A stretch of DNA of 64,000 nucleotides, taken from Halocaridina rubra. Lineage: Eukaryota; Arthropoda; Malacostraca; Decapoda; Atyidae. The translations under genes and the position numbers were made by a program. The notes beneath the pieces were generated by a model. That model saw only the letters and a list, made by a program, of their open reading frames with translations. It did not search any database and was not told the origin of the DNA. The stretch is from contig JAXCGZ010021070.1 of the NCBI GenBank assembly GCA_037179515.1, forward strand, positions 1-64,000. The letters run 5' to 3'. Positions 38,226 through 53,289 of this stretch are shown here, piece by piece; position 1 is the first letter of the stretch, and each line of letters opens with the position of its first letter.

Positions 38226-38887
38226 CTACAGAGATCATGCAAAAGCATAGGCAAAGAGTAAAGAAAAACATGCAGTGATCAAGCACAAGAAAAGGAAAAA
38301 TTTATAAATATACACTCATAATGGTGTATAATTAAAAAATTTAATGCCCATTATTAATTCTAATACATTGCTTCATATATATTGCAGAATATGCTAAAAA
38401 GTCGTTTAATACACGACATTCATATATGCTACATAACTATAAAAAAATAAAGTACTGTTAAAACAGCACCAATAGCAGAAAAAAATCAATACCAGAACGA
38501 AGAGGAAGCAAATACAGAGAGTGACTCACTAAAGAAAAGTAGCAGCTATTGGCCAGAAAGAGTAAGGTTTAACAAACTTTTATAACAAAGTAAACTACAG
38601 TACTTTATAATACGAGCCTGTATATATCAAACATTTAATAAGACATGCAATTCTGCCCTGGCAGAGGGGTAAAAAAATACCCCAATATTTCCTGTATGTT
38701 GTAGATGCATGAAAGAGATATCGTAAGGAAAGTTGGTGTTGCCATCCTCCCTAATACAGGTATTTTTCTTGCCAGAGAACATGTAATATTAGCCACACAA
38801 CTGGGCACGGTATGATAAAAGCCTTGTTAGACCCATTTTTGTTTCAGTTGTGGCCAGCCTGCTACCTTATGTAAGATGTGGCATCTA

Positions 38888-39299
<412 letters not shown>

Positions 39300-40685
39300 A
39301 CACACATACATACATGCGGCTTTAATCTACTACACCACACCAGGATGTGGAAGACTGAAAAAATCTTACCCATGCAAATATTTCATCAGCACATTAGCAA
39401 ACAGAGAGAAAGGAACACAATCTCTATTGTGATTGTAATGCTAAGTATCACAGGGAATAATTTCAAACTTACTTTTCTTTTCCGGTACAGTATTAAAGTT
39501 CCATACCAAAATAATACCCAGGGAAATTAAGGTTTGTAAAGTAGGAAACACAGAAAGGCAATGAAAAAAAAAAAAATCCTCATGTACGACCTTTCATATT
39601 TCTTTTTCTGGGATTGCACCAAATCACCTACTTATTTCTCTTTCCTAAGAGATGGATGCGATGATTTTCGACTACTGCTTATGACATCGATAAATAAAAT
39701 CCTTGACACAATAGACTAAAAGCATTAATGAGAGGAACAGCATGTAGATGGTATGATAGCTATAAAAAATGCAAGTGGAGGGAGAAAAAATTTCATCTAT
39801 GGTTGCTTGTATATTGTAGGATTGGCTTAGAGGATAGATATCCATGGCATATAATTTTGCTGGATATGATAGCATAGAGGCTCCTTAGCAATAGTTAGGT
39901 CCTCATCCAATATTTCTAATATGCCAGAACAAGCTATGGGTCTGTAAACTGTCATCATGAAAAAATTTTTACATTTTTCAGAGAAGACTAGAAAATATTA
40001 ATTTAAACATATTTTGCCCTACCTACTTTTGAAAATATTAAAAACAGCAGCTTCAGCCATCTACATTTTAGTTTCTCACATATAATTTATGTATGAAAAA
40101 AAAGTAACACTCTGTATAGAGCATAAAATACCGTTTATACTTTACTGATGTCATGATGGAAGTTTTATCTAGAGTTCATGCAAATAAAGTATCCTAATGT
40201 AACTGAGAATTTAGTAACTAATGTAAGGAATTACATTACTGATATCAAATATAATAGCAGGGCGTTTGGAGAGTACAGAGCATATTCTATTGTTTTGGTC
40301 CACTTCACCATGACATTATTTTCTTTATGATAGCTAGACTAAGCGACATTTGAACAAACTCTAAAAACAGACGTCAATGTACGTCCATCATACCAAGCCA
40401 GCTTAGCCTATAAACAGAGCCACCATGATGGATGGTTGGCTAAAACAATCCAGTTCTCCATCAATGCCTGAAAAGCATTTGAGAGTCTAGCACCTACAGG
40501 CAAGAGTAGTCATAAAAGATTACTTAACTTATCAAGAAAATTTAGTATAACACTAGGACTGGGCTCAAGGTTATGCAATGCAATAAAAATGGATCAAGTT
40601 TAATTCAAAGAAACATGCCAAAGCCCAAAGACACATTACTATTATAAAGACACACTTCGGGAAAAACAAATCTTTGGAAGCAAAC

Positions 40686-41324
40686 CTCCTTCACCACTCA
40701 GCACATCTATTTTTGTAGCTGCTACTTCAGCTTCTGTGGCAAGACCATTATCTTCAACTTCTTTAATGTTGTCAGTGTGAATCACTTCAGAATGAGAGCA
40801 TTCAGCATCTACATCAAAAACATCAGATACAACATTATTGGTGCTGGGAAGGGATTCAAGACTTTCAACCACGGTTTCAGGTTCATCAGCTACAGACACA
40901 ACTTTTGAGTGGTCATTCTTAACCAAATCATTGCTAATTTCTGTACACATTGCAGATTCAGTATTTCTAGGTGCAGCCACTTCTGAAAGAGGCACAGAAA
41001 CTCCTCTGGCGTCTTTAACAAGAGTTTCATCTGTAATCTTGATACCTTCTCCTCTGTCTTCTTCAGCAATAGCTTCAGCTTCATGAGGTTTAACTTCAGC
41101 ATTGGAATGCTCAGCAACAAAATTTTCATCTACAGCATCTTCATGATCCTCATCATTCTCAACATCCTCCGAAGCATCTTCTTTAATCACAGCTTGTGCC
41201 TCATTGGGCTTACTACTTGCATCTTCAAATGCTACTGCACTTTTTGCATCTCTCACCTCAACATCCCCAATTCTGACATTACACCCCATACTGCTAACTT
41301 CATTTCCATTACTAATATTGCAAT
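40686..41324 (-). CDS. CCPG1-like: CCPG1-like coding exon 4: long acidic disordered cytosolic region
   Basis: Residues 141-353 (213 codons), phase 1-1. The acceptor CTTTTGTAG| is clear. The donor is ambiguous: GGAG|GTTTGC (used here) or AGTG|GTGAAG nine nt upstream; both keep phase 1 and differ by three residues. The peptide is rich in Glu, Asp, Val, Ala and Ser, with almost no aromatic residues, and looks disordered. No known domain was recognised. It accounts for much of the extra cytosolic length relative to vertebrate CCPG1. Codon use and lack of stops over 640 nt support coding. Confidence 0.75.
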
Positions 41325-41716
41325 CTACAAAAGACATGCAGAAAATAATAAAAAGAACTTAGTATTATATACAGAAAAAAACTGAATGCATATATAAATG
41401 ATAAATTTCAATGTCCTGAGAAAATTTTACAAAAAAAATTTACAAATTCATACTAATAAACTATGAAAAAATGAAACATTGTACATCTTTACATAATGCT
41501 AGAGAGATGTGCTTTAAGCTCACTCACTATACATGGGTGAATTACACATCATTATCAAGCAATGACAAACTATGATGAATGAAAACACTACATGGATAGT
41601 AGGGCAAGTGTAATCATAGGCCAGGAAAAGTGCGAGTGGGCTAAGGTTGAAAGCAAATAAATACAAAGGTGTGTTATGTTCCCTCAGCTGTTTAATAATC
41701 ATAATAATAATAATAA

Positions 41717-41857
<141 letters not shown>

Positions 41858-42905
41858 TCACCTCTTGGAACAACGCGATCATAGGTTCTCAAAAGGCACG
41901 GGTAATGTAAAATTCGCGTAATGTAACCAGCCATTTTCCATAAGAAACAATGATAAAAGGCATATATACGTTCCACAACCGTACAAAAACACACTATGCC
42001 AAAGATATAAGTTAAGTAAAACATATCTTATAAGTACATAACAAAGCTGAAAGACCTGTAGTTATTTATATTAATATACAAATAGTGTACAGTATAAAAG
42101 ATATACAGATTTACAAATAAATAAGTGCACAGCATAAAAAATTAACGCACCCTGAGAACGAACCCCTATCTGTAAACGACAACAAAGCGGTAGGAGAAGG
42201 AGGAGGTGGCGGTGAGGAGGCGACTTAAGCGGTAAGAGAGGGAGGAGGAAGGGGGAGAGCAAACCCCTGGTTGATGTTGGGGTTAATAGTGGGTGAAGAG
42301 AGATTGAAGCACATAGCAGCATGGTGGAACTCTGCCTCAGAGGTGGTCGCTTAGTTACGAAATGTAAAATTTTTTTCGCTTTTTCTCGCGAGCACACGTG
42401 CGTAGCTCGTGCATTTCGTATCTTTTTACTATTTATTTTTTGGAGGTGTTATTCCAATTTTGTGTATTATAGAAATGCGTAAAAAGCGAGTTGACTGTAT
42501 CTTCTAAAATAACGCGAAGATAGGTTCTCAGAAGTGCCGTGTATTGTAATTTTCGAGTAATATAACAAGTCATTTGCCATAAGAAACAATGATAATGGGC
42601 ATAGATATGTTTCACAACCGTACATAGACACACTATACCAAAGATATAAGATTAGTAAAACATATTTTATAAGTACATAACAAAGTAGAAAGACCTGTTG
42701 TTATTTATATTAACATGTAAATAACGTACAGTTTAAAAGATACACAGATTTACTGTACAGTAAACAGATTAATGCACTCTATTATGCAGTGAGCAACAGG
42801 CATACACTGGGACTTGCATGGTGGCGGTGAGCACGAGGATGCGAACGTTTTGCCTCCTCCGTATCAGCTGATGCACCCTTGCACGCTATTTCCCTGACGA
42901 CATTA

Positions 42906-44067
42906 CAGTAATCCCTCGTTTATCTGGGACCATCCGCGATTGGTGAAAATCCACAAAGTAGCAGCACCATATTTATTACAGGTATTTTACATTTATTTTT
43001 ACCTTTATAAACCCTCCCTGCACTGTTAACAACTCACCATTTACTTTATTAATAACAGCGAGCAAGCGTATATTTATATGAGTGTGAAAGATAAGTTTAC
43101 CATAAATAACAGCGAGCAAGCGTAAAGCTATGAACATGATAGGTAACTTTTCCGTAAATGACGTGATGATGACGTTTACATACTGCACAGCCAATGACAG
43201 CTTTATGGCTGCTTTTTGCGAGAGAAGAACATGGTAATGGGGAGTTGCTGTCACTGTTTCTTCTTTTGTGCGAAGATGGTCTTGTAAGGAGTCATGGAAT
43301 CGTCGATAATATTGAAGAAGTGCACCGAACGAACCATATCATTGTCCCACTCCTGCGGGACGATGTAGCGAACAGTAGATTCGTTGCTGCCGAAATGGCG
43401 ACCGACAGCCGAGAAACTTCTTCCTTCCTTCAGCATATCTAACAGTTTTACCTTATCGGCTATAGTAAACATCTTCTTTGCCAATTAGGCTCACACCAGA
43501 AGCCTTAGAAGATGAAGGACGCTTGGGCGGCATTGCAGGGGTTGAAATAAAGCAAAAGTTTCACAAAAAACACAAGCACAACGTATTAAGAGGCACAACG
43601 CGAAAGGCACACACGTGAGGAACTGAATGGGTGAGACGAGATAGTGGAAGATGCTGGAAGAATCAAGCTTCCATCAAAAAGCCAATCAGACCCCAGGATA
43701 CAGAGCACAATTCTGTGATTTGTTGTCTCCCACCCATCAGCCAATAGCATCCCGTGTACTATCTCATGTAGGTGCGACCTTTTGTGTTTGCCAATACGTA
43801 GATACCGGTATCGTATTTCATATGGTGCAATACTATGAGTTACAAGTTAAAATTTGTTTTTTACTGTTTTATTATTCTTAGGCTAGGAAATACTTTTTTT
43901 TATCAATAAAATAATGAAAATACGGGAAATTTTAATATTTTCACATATTGTGGATTCCCGCGATATACCCAAAAAATCTGCGATATAAAATACATATGCT
44001 CGCCATAAAAACCCCGTGATGCACTAAATCCACGGAAGGTGAATCGCGATATACCGAGGGATTACTG
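42906..44067 (-). mobile_element. Tigger/pogo-like DNA transposon, nonautonomous
   Basis: The terminal inverted repeats are CAGTAATCCCTCGTTTATC at the left and, inverted, CAGTAATCCCTCGGTATATC at the right. TA flanks both ends (42904-42905, 44068-44069), as expected for this superfamily. Inside, on the minus strand, is the start of a CENP-B-type transposase. At 1162 bp it is too short for a full transposase (usually 1.5 kb or more), so it is an internal-deletion derivative. Confidence 0.9.
43251..43533 (-). pseudogene. Tigger-like transposase fragment, N-terminal HTH
   Basis: From the ATG at 43533 it reads MPPKRPSSSKASGVS. After one frameshift it reads TIADKVKLLDMLKEGRSFSA followed by VGRHFGSNESTVRYI, the CENP-B/psq-type helix-turn-helix that binds transposon ends. 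The sequence after STVRYI departs from Tigger proteins, so the catalytic DDE part was deleted. It cannot be functional as a transposase. Confidence 0.85.
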
Positions 44068-44620
44068 TATATCGCAAGTTTGTTTGCTGTTTGTTCTTAA
44101 TGCTTTTTTTCCATTCTCTTCATTATATCCGATCACATTAAGCGGTAGAAGAGGAGGAGGATTCGGGAGAGCGAACCTCTATCTGCACACGTTTTGCCGT
44201 CTCCGTATCAGCTGATGCAACCTTGCATGCTATTTCCCAGACAATGTTATATCGCAAGTTTGTTTGCGGTTTGTTCATAATGCTTTTTTACATTTCTCTT
44301 CATAATATTCGACCGCATTAAGCGGTGGAAAAGGAGGAGGATGCGGGACAAGGAAACTCTATCTGCAAACGTTTTGCCGCCTCCGTATCAGCTGATGCAC
44401 CCTCGCACGCTGTTTCCCTGACGATATTACTGTATATCGCAAGTTTGCTTGCTCTTTGTTCGTAATGCCCTTTTTCCATTCTCTTCATAATATCCGATCG
44501 CATTAAGCATTAGAAGAGGAGGAGGATGCGGCTCTTAATGCTTTTCTTCCATTATCTTCATAATATCCGATCGCATTAAGTGGTAGAAGAGGAGGAGCAT
44601 GGTGGAAAAGTACCTCCTAG
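44068..44620. repeat. 180-bp tandem repeat units
   Basis: Units begin TATATCGCAAGTTTG at 44068, 44248 and 44433. Each includes CCGATC(A/G)CATTAAGCGGT, GAGGAGGAGGAT, CGTTTTGCCG(T/C)CTCCGTATC and AGCTGATGCA. The unit before the Tigger insertion (about 42835-42903) ends the same way. Unit 3 is partial and carries an internal duplication at about 44530-44610. Confidence 0.85.
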
Positions 44621-44766
44621 GCTGTCGATTATTTACTAAAACGAAAAATATTTTTCCGAAATTTTTTCATGGGCGTTATTCGTGAATCTCGTATTTTTTT
44701 ACTATTATTTTTTAGGGGCGTTATTTAAATTTCGCAGATTATAAACACGCGTAAAATCGAACTAGG

Positions 44767-45600
<834 letters not shown>

Positions 45601-46070
45601 CCAGAGTTAGTTTTAAGGCTCAGCTACACCCTATGAGAATTATTAAGTTACAGAACTTATGGAAAACAGGATCTAGTCTCTAAGCCAGAATCTGGAGACA
45701 CCTAACTAATTTTAAGCCATATAATAAAAAGAAGACTAGTGAACAGACGGGGCAGAGACAAATGGAGCGCAGATTGAAAACAATAAAGGACGGGTGCACA
45801 GACTGATAATCACCCTTTCTTCTACCATTAATAGTGGCTTCCTCAGTCACTAGGGAAATACGAGTGTGAAATTAATCCTTCCCCAATACCAGGGATATTC
45901 TTTTTAGTTGCTTCTTACACAGGCACAAAATATAAGGTAAGAATTTATTTTCTTTCACCCGCAGGGATAATAAACACATATACATAAAGAAACTAAAAAC
46001 TGATGATATAATAAAATAATACAGTAAACTAATTACAGGATACTGCTAGTTGATTATATATTAATCTCAC
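45601..46070. other. Intron segment after the Tigger relic
   Basis: Mostly unique. At 45880-45930 there is a fragment of the dispersed repeat (AGGGATATTCTTTTTAGTTG followed by CTTCTTACACAGG). Confidence 0.45.
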
Positions 46071-46220
46071 CTTCATCATTAACAAAGAGGAAACTGCGCA
46101 GGGATGAGGACATGAGGGAGGAATGCAAGGAATCAAAGGCCAAGGCTCTATCTTCATAAAAGTCGTCTGGGCCCGGGCACTCTAGGGTTTCAATATCACT
46201 GGAGTCTGAACCCGAGGATG
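46071..46220 (-). CDS. CCPG1-like: CCPG1-like coding exon 3: FIR-type FIP200-binding motif
   Basis: Residues 91-140, phase 1-1, acceptor TGTTCCTTAG| and donor GATGAAG|GTGAGA. The start reads ASSGSDSSDIETLECPGPDD. SDIETL at 98-103 matches the SDI..L core of the FIP200-interacting regions of vertebrate CCPG1, where the second FIR (DSDIVTL followed by EP) lies at a similar distance from the N terminus. The conserved role is recruitment of the ULK1-complex scaffold FIP200/RB1CC1 to ER sites. The rest is Ser-rich with a FYED acidic patch. It lies between introns of about 5.2 and 4.7 kb. Confidence 0.82.
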
Positions 46221-46889
46221 CTAAGGAACAGTAGGAAGAAGACAGGGTAATGAATATGGACGACAAAACATTATAAACTTAACGGGTTGCTCTCTGTATT
46301 AGTACAATGCTACAAGAACAACATATGCTGTTAATGATAATACATTAGAATAATCAAAAGCAACTGTTGCAAACACTAACTACAAATATTAAAAGCACTC
46401 CATTATAGACATGATATGTATAACATTTGTATTTGTCAAAGGATTCATATATAATTTTTTTCATATTAAATCTTTTATACATAGCGTCTAATTTCTCAAA
46501 CGCTGGTCTCTCACAGGAATCAGATTTCTTTACATTTAAACATATACGATCTTGGCTCTTACTGCCCGTCATTAATATGGTATTAACTAATTTAGGGGAT
46601 AAAAAAGGAAGAAATAAACGAGTTCAATCAACATTCAAAGAACTTCTGAATCTTCTGAACCTTCTATATTACACATCAGTGTGTCCTGTATTTGAATGAG
46701 TTTCATTATGCTTACAGTGGTGCTGGTAATCAAATGAAATACCAAAAACCCTATATGCTTTGTATATTCTCCAGACAGTCACAATATAATATCAAATACT
46801 ACAATTTTTTTAACATAAGACTATTGCAATTATTTCTACATCATTCGCAAAGATTAACCACTCTTGTGTACGACTAACTCTGATGCGTC

Positions 46890-47594
46890 TTTTTTGCTAA
46901 CAATACGAGAAGGCAAGAGAAAAGGGTCTCACTTCCTCCCACATCAGTGTGAGAAGCATTATGCCACTCACTGTGGTGTACATTGAAGTCTCCAATGTAG
47001 AGAACTTCGGCATGTGGGTGAGAAGCAAGCAAGGACTCATGGCACGAGGACATATATTCAAAGAAAGACACAAACTCGGTGGAGTTAAGAGAACAGTAGC
47101 AGAAGCAAAGGAAAATAGTGGTAGTGGAGAGATAGATTTTAAGCCAGAGAACATCAAAGTCAGGAGATTCAAGGTCCATGAGCCTCGCAATAGGAGTGTT
47201 AGTGTTGCAGTAGGCACAGACCCCACCTTTAGAACGAAAATGAGTATACAGATTATGGTGAGAGATTTGAAAAGGGTCAGAGGAAGCATGTAGAGACAGC
47301 TGGGTGTCAGATAGGAGGAGGAGGTTAGGGAGGAAAGTACCCAAGTGCTGTTCCACAGACGAAAGATTAAGAGCTCAGGCCACGAATGTTAGAATAGTGA
47401 AGAGTGAAAGAAGCAGATCTACTGGGAGGTACAAGATTATGGGCAAAACCATTAGTACCACCAGGTGTATCTGCCCTCAAGTCACTAGTGGAGAAGTGTC
47501 CTATGTGGTAGCCTAACTGATTTGCAGACATCAAGTATTCTATGTGTGAAGTCTGTAAGAAGGGTGTCTGTGGAGAATTATGATCTGAAACCAT
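46890..47594 (-). pseudogene. Jockey-like LINE endonuclease domain, decayed
   Basis: Minus-strand reading with one early stop: SFTLHYSNIRGLSS, then VEQHLGTFLPNLLLLSDTQL, YTHFRSKGGVCAYC, DFDVLWLKI and EVLYIGDFNVHHSEWHN, SHTDVGGSE. These are the ordered motifs of an apurinic-type endonuclease: N.RG, the ET/DTQ position, and GDFN..H..W with catalytic Asp and Asn/His. The reading collapses near 46905, before any reverse transcriptase. Confidence 0.85.
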
Positions 47595-48660
47595 GTTGTT
47601 ATGGAGCTAAAGGAATGTGAAGTGTAGTTTGTTGCAGTATTTATCATTCAGTAAATTTGGAGGGAATGCTGAGAAGCGTAACGGGACAATGTGAAGAGGA
47701 TGGGGTGGGGTTTCATTTGGGCATAGCATTAAATAAATATGACACGATGCTTTCAGATGATGGGCATTGTTGTGCGAGTAGCTTTATTTTGATATGATAA
47801 TGAGATCTTGTATGCCTTGTGGTCCCAAGTGTCAAAGGTGTATGTTGCTCATATAGTCAGAGCAGGCAAATGACTTGGTGATGATGCACTTTATGAAAGG
47901 TGTGTAGTTTGGGTCAGTGAGGAGCTGGCTTATTACATTTGATAATGTATCAGTTGTCACAGAGGGGATGAAATTGACTGACATAAGAGATATGGTTGAC
48001 AAAGGTATTTGCTTATTGTTTGTTTGAGACATAGTGTCTGTTGCTGTGATGGCAATATATGATTCTGTGTTACTCTTGGAAAGTGTAATGCTGTTTACAG
48101 CTTTCTAGTTTGCTTTGTGGTCAAGTGTTTGCAGATAATTAATCCAATATCATGTTTACTGTACTAGTATTTCATTAATGACTTGTGTATTAAATGCAGG
48201 TATTTGTTGTGTAGTGTCCTGGTGTAGGGGGTTGAAGACTGTTAAAGTGTATCAAGTCTGATGAAATCTTGAATTTCTGGAATGAAATTGGGGATGTCTT
48301 TTTCTTTAGCCACTATGGACGTGTTTTTGTCTGTTTTATAAAATACAGTGTTGTGCTTGAGATATGCACTGTTTGGAGTTTCGCTATGCTGCTCTGTTTC
48401 AGTAGTGAAAGCTTCCAAGTTAACTCTTTTGGAAGTGATGTGCGTGTCTGGTGTGCTTCTTGCTTTGGTGGCCACCATGACCAGCTTAGTTACAGTAGCT
48501 TTCCTTTCAATTGGCTCTTATTTATTTTAATGACTCTATATACCATAAGGCCATACACCGCTCATGCCTGCAAGAAGGATACAACTAATAAAAATAAAGG
48601 ATGGCAGAAAGGGTTCATCATAACCTGTGTGTATTACCTTGTTTGACAAACAATTTCTTT
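47595..48660 (-). mobile_element. Probable 5' part (ORF1 side) of the jockey-like LINE
   Basis: Minus-strand open stretches at 47832-48032 and 48242-48478 (EVAT-type polar protein; e.g. NFIPEIQDFIRL) lie directly 5' of the endonuclease domain, in the same orientation. They may be ORF1 remnants. No CCHC zinc knuckle was seen, so this is placed by position only. Confidence 0.4.
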
Positions 48661-51381
<2,721 letters not shown>

Positions 51382-51537
51382 CCTTGAGCTCTTGCACCCT
51401 TTGTCCCATAGTCACCAAGTCTTCTGGCAGCGGCTCTTCTTCATCTTCCGCAGCCTCGTCTTCTTCCATTCCACAACCAGATTCGTCTTCGCCTTCTTCC
51501 CCATCTCCTATACTGGTACCTACAGCACCTTCTTCTT
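51382..51537 (-). CDS. CCPG1-like: CCPG1-like coding exon 2: acidic cytosolic linker
   Basis: Residues 39-90. The acceptor TTGCTTTCAG| and donor CTCAAGG|GTGAGT give a phase 1-1 exon of 52 codons. The peptide is low-complexity and acidic (EEEGAVG..., EDEAAEDEEE) and ends in a short helical stretch, VTMGQRVQELK. It links the LIR to the FIR-like motif of the next exon. A second GTGAGT donor 15 nt downstream would lengthen the exon by five residues (GESIK) in the same phase. No enzymatic domain is visible. Confidence 0.78.
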
Positions 51538-51990
51538 CTGAAAGCAATTGCTTTTCCATTACATTTCTCACACACTTCTTATCATATTATTAAATAATAA
51601 ATACGAATTTGATAAGCTTCAAGAATCACACGAGGCTAGATACAAGCTACATTAATCAATTCTATTTTAAACTTGTGCTAAGTAAAAGTCAATAAATACT
51701 TTGCAATTGAAAAATCATTTCCCATTATTCTATATTTTTCATATGCGATGTATTAAGGATGCATAAAAATGGTTAATTAAAGAACATTTTTTTTTCTCTC
51801 CTAAAAATAATGTCTTAACTCTCTTAATAATCTAAAACTGATAGATATACCATAATTTTTTCCTCGATCCATTTCCAATCTTAGTTTTTCAGAAGCCTAC
51901 GTCTACTATGTGGTTCCATATTAATAATATACTTTTGAAATTCTATAGCTTTCAAAAACTTTTTCTTCAACTGTAATTATATTACAGATA

Positions 51991-52286
51991 CAGACACTCT
52001 TCAACTTATGAACGAGTTAGGTTCCAGAGGTCTGTTGTTTAGGTAAAAAAAAAAAGTACTGTACAGTACATATATATGCAGTACTTAGGCTAAAGACACT
52101 TAGATACTACATAAAACATAAAGTATAAAGTATTAATAAATTTTAATACAGTATAAATATTGTATAAAGACAGTACAGTACAGTACAGTAATACATACAT
52201 TACTACATAGGTAGATAATGGGTAGGTTTTTGTTCACATCTGTGAAATGTTCTTAACTCAGTTGTTCGGAAGTAGGGGAGCTTCTG
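51991..52286 (+). mobile_element. MITE copy 2
   Basis: CAGACACTCTTCAACTTATG to GAAGTAGGGGAGCTTCTG with flanking TA. Same family as the element at 36400. It sits in the first coding intron, 176 bp from an inverted sister copy. Confidence 0.78.
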
Positions 52287-52462
52287 TACTTCTTAATATT
52301 CACGTTTCAAAAACATCCACCTTTCATGTTTCTGGTTTTTCCTTCATGTATACATAATAAAAAATTTTAATTCTTCAATGTCTTTCACATTTCACCTGTC
52401 TACCAGCTCAATATCTTAGCAGATGGCTTACTGCACAATCCATATCTAAAAAGCTATCAATA

Positions 52463-52758
52463 AAGAAGCTCCCCTACTTAAGAACAACTAAGTTATGAAC
52501 ATCCACAGATATGAACAAAAACATAACCATGTATTAATGTGCATATTACTGTACTGCACTGTGTAATTACATTATCATTACTGTATTAAAACTCAGTAAT
52601 ACTGCATACTTTATGTTTTACTTAGTAGTTGACTATCTTTAGCCTAAGTACTGTACAGTATTACCTATATATGTACTCTACAGCACTTTATTTTACCTAA
52701 AGACAACTTACAAACAAACTTATGGAATCTAACTCGTTCTTAACTTGGGGAGAGTTTA
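52463..52758 (-). mobile_element. MITE copy 3, inverted
   Basis: Reverse-orientation copy: AGAAGCTCCCCTACTTAAGA at the left, AACTCGTTCTTAACTTGGGG at the right. Its right edge ends only about 150 bp from the splice donor of the initiator exon. Confidence 0.75.
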
Positions 52759-52909
52759 TATTCTCTTCTGCTGAAAAGCACTTCCTTCATGAAAATAGAA
52801 TATGGCTGTATCGAAGCTTTCAGCGAATTCTGATGACTTAAAATAGTACATTCAGGCATAATACATTTACTAAAAAGACTGTTTCTTTTTTCTTTGTACA
52901 GTGTCTTAC

Positions 52910-53024
52910 CCTCTGGCTGTGGAGCATCTCCTGTACTATCTTCAGGTGTTCCCTCACGATCGACCAGAGTCCAGTCGGTGAGGGAGTCCCGGTCGCTATC
53001 CCTATCATTCTTAGGGTCAGACAT
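52910..53024 (-). CDS. CCPG1-like: CCPG1-like coding exon 1: initiator Met and LIR motif
   Basis: This exon encodes residues 1-38 plus the first base of codon 39. The ATG at 53024-53022 follows GCGGG and is the first Met in frame. The acceptor CTGTTTACAG places the exon 5' edge at 53052, so 28 nt of 5' UTR sit here and at least one noncoding exon lies further upstream. Residues 17-21 DWTLV form an LC3-interacting motif (aromatic, two residues, hydrophobic) behind an acidic and serine-rich lead (DRDSDRDSLTD). Human CCPG1 has WTVI at the same place, followed by HEG where this protein has REG. The donor is GAGG|GTAAGAC (phase 1). These residues should face the cytosol and bind ATG8-family proteins; phosphorylation of the flanking Ser/Thr could tune this, by analogy only. 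Confidence 0.82.
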
Positions 53025-53052
53025 CCCGCTTATCTGCCCAGACCCCTTTGTT
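53025..53052 (-). other. 5' UTR part of the CCPG1-like start exon
   Basis: Between the acceptor CTCCTGTTTACAG| and the ATG lie 28 nt of untranslated sequence. The intron 5' of it extends into the LINE-rich region; no convincing noncoding first exon or promoter was found up to 64000. Confidence 0.55.
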
Positions 53053-53289
53053 CTGTAAACAGGAGTGTAATTATATAGTTATAATTAATTCACATGCAGC
53101 TACAACAGTCTAAAACAGGTGTATATGAATAAATATATGACATCCTAGAGCAGATTACAAAACAAGTTATCTTTTTTATTCCTACAATCTTAGCTTGCAT
53201 AAGTAGAAAATTAGATATACTTGTAACTCCCAGATTGATGAAACTCATATGGTCCGGGCACATATAAAATTATACATATACATTGCCCC

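Noticed and set aside
47304..48646. Plus-strand open frames opposite the LINE
   Set aside because: Shadows of the minus-strand endonuclease and ORF1-side coding; the GDFN motif fixes the true strand.
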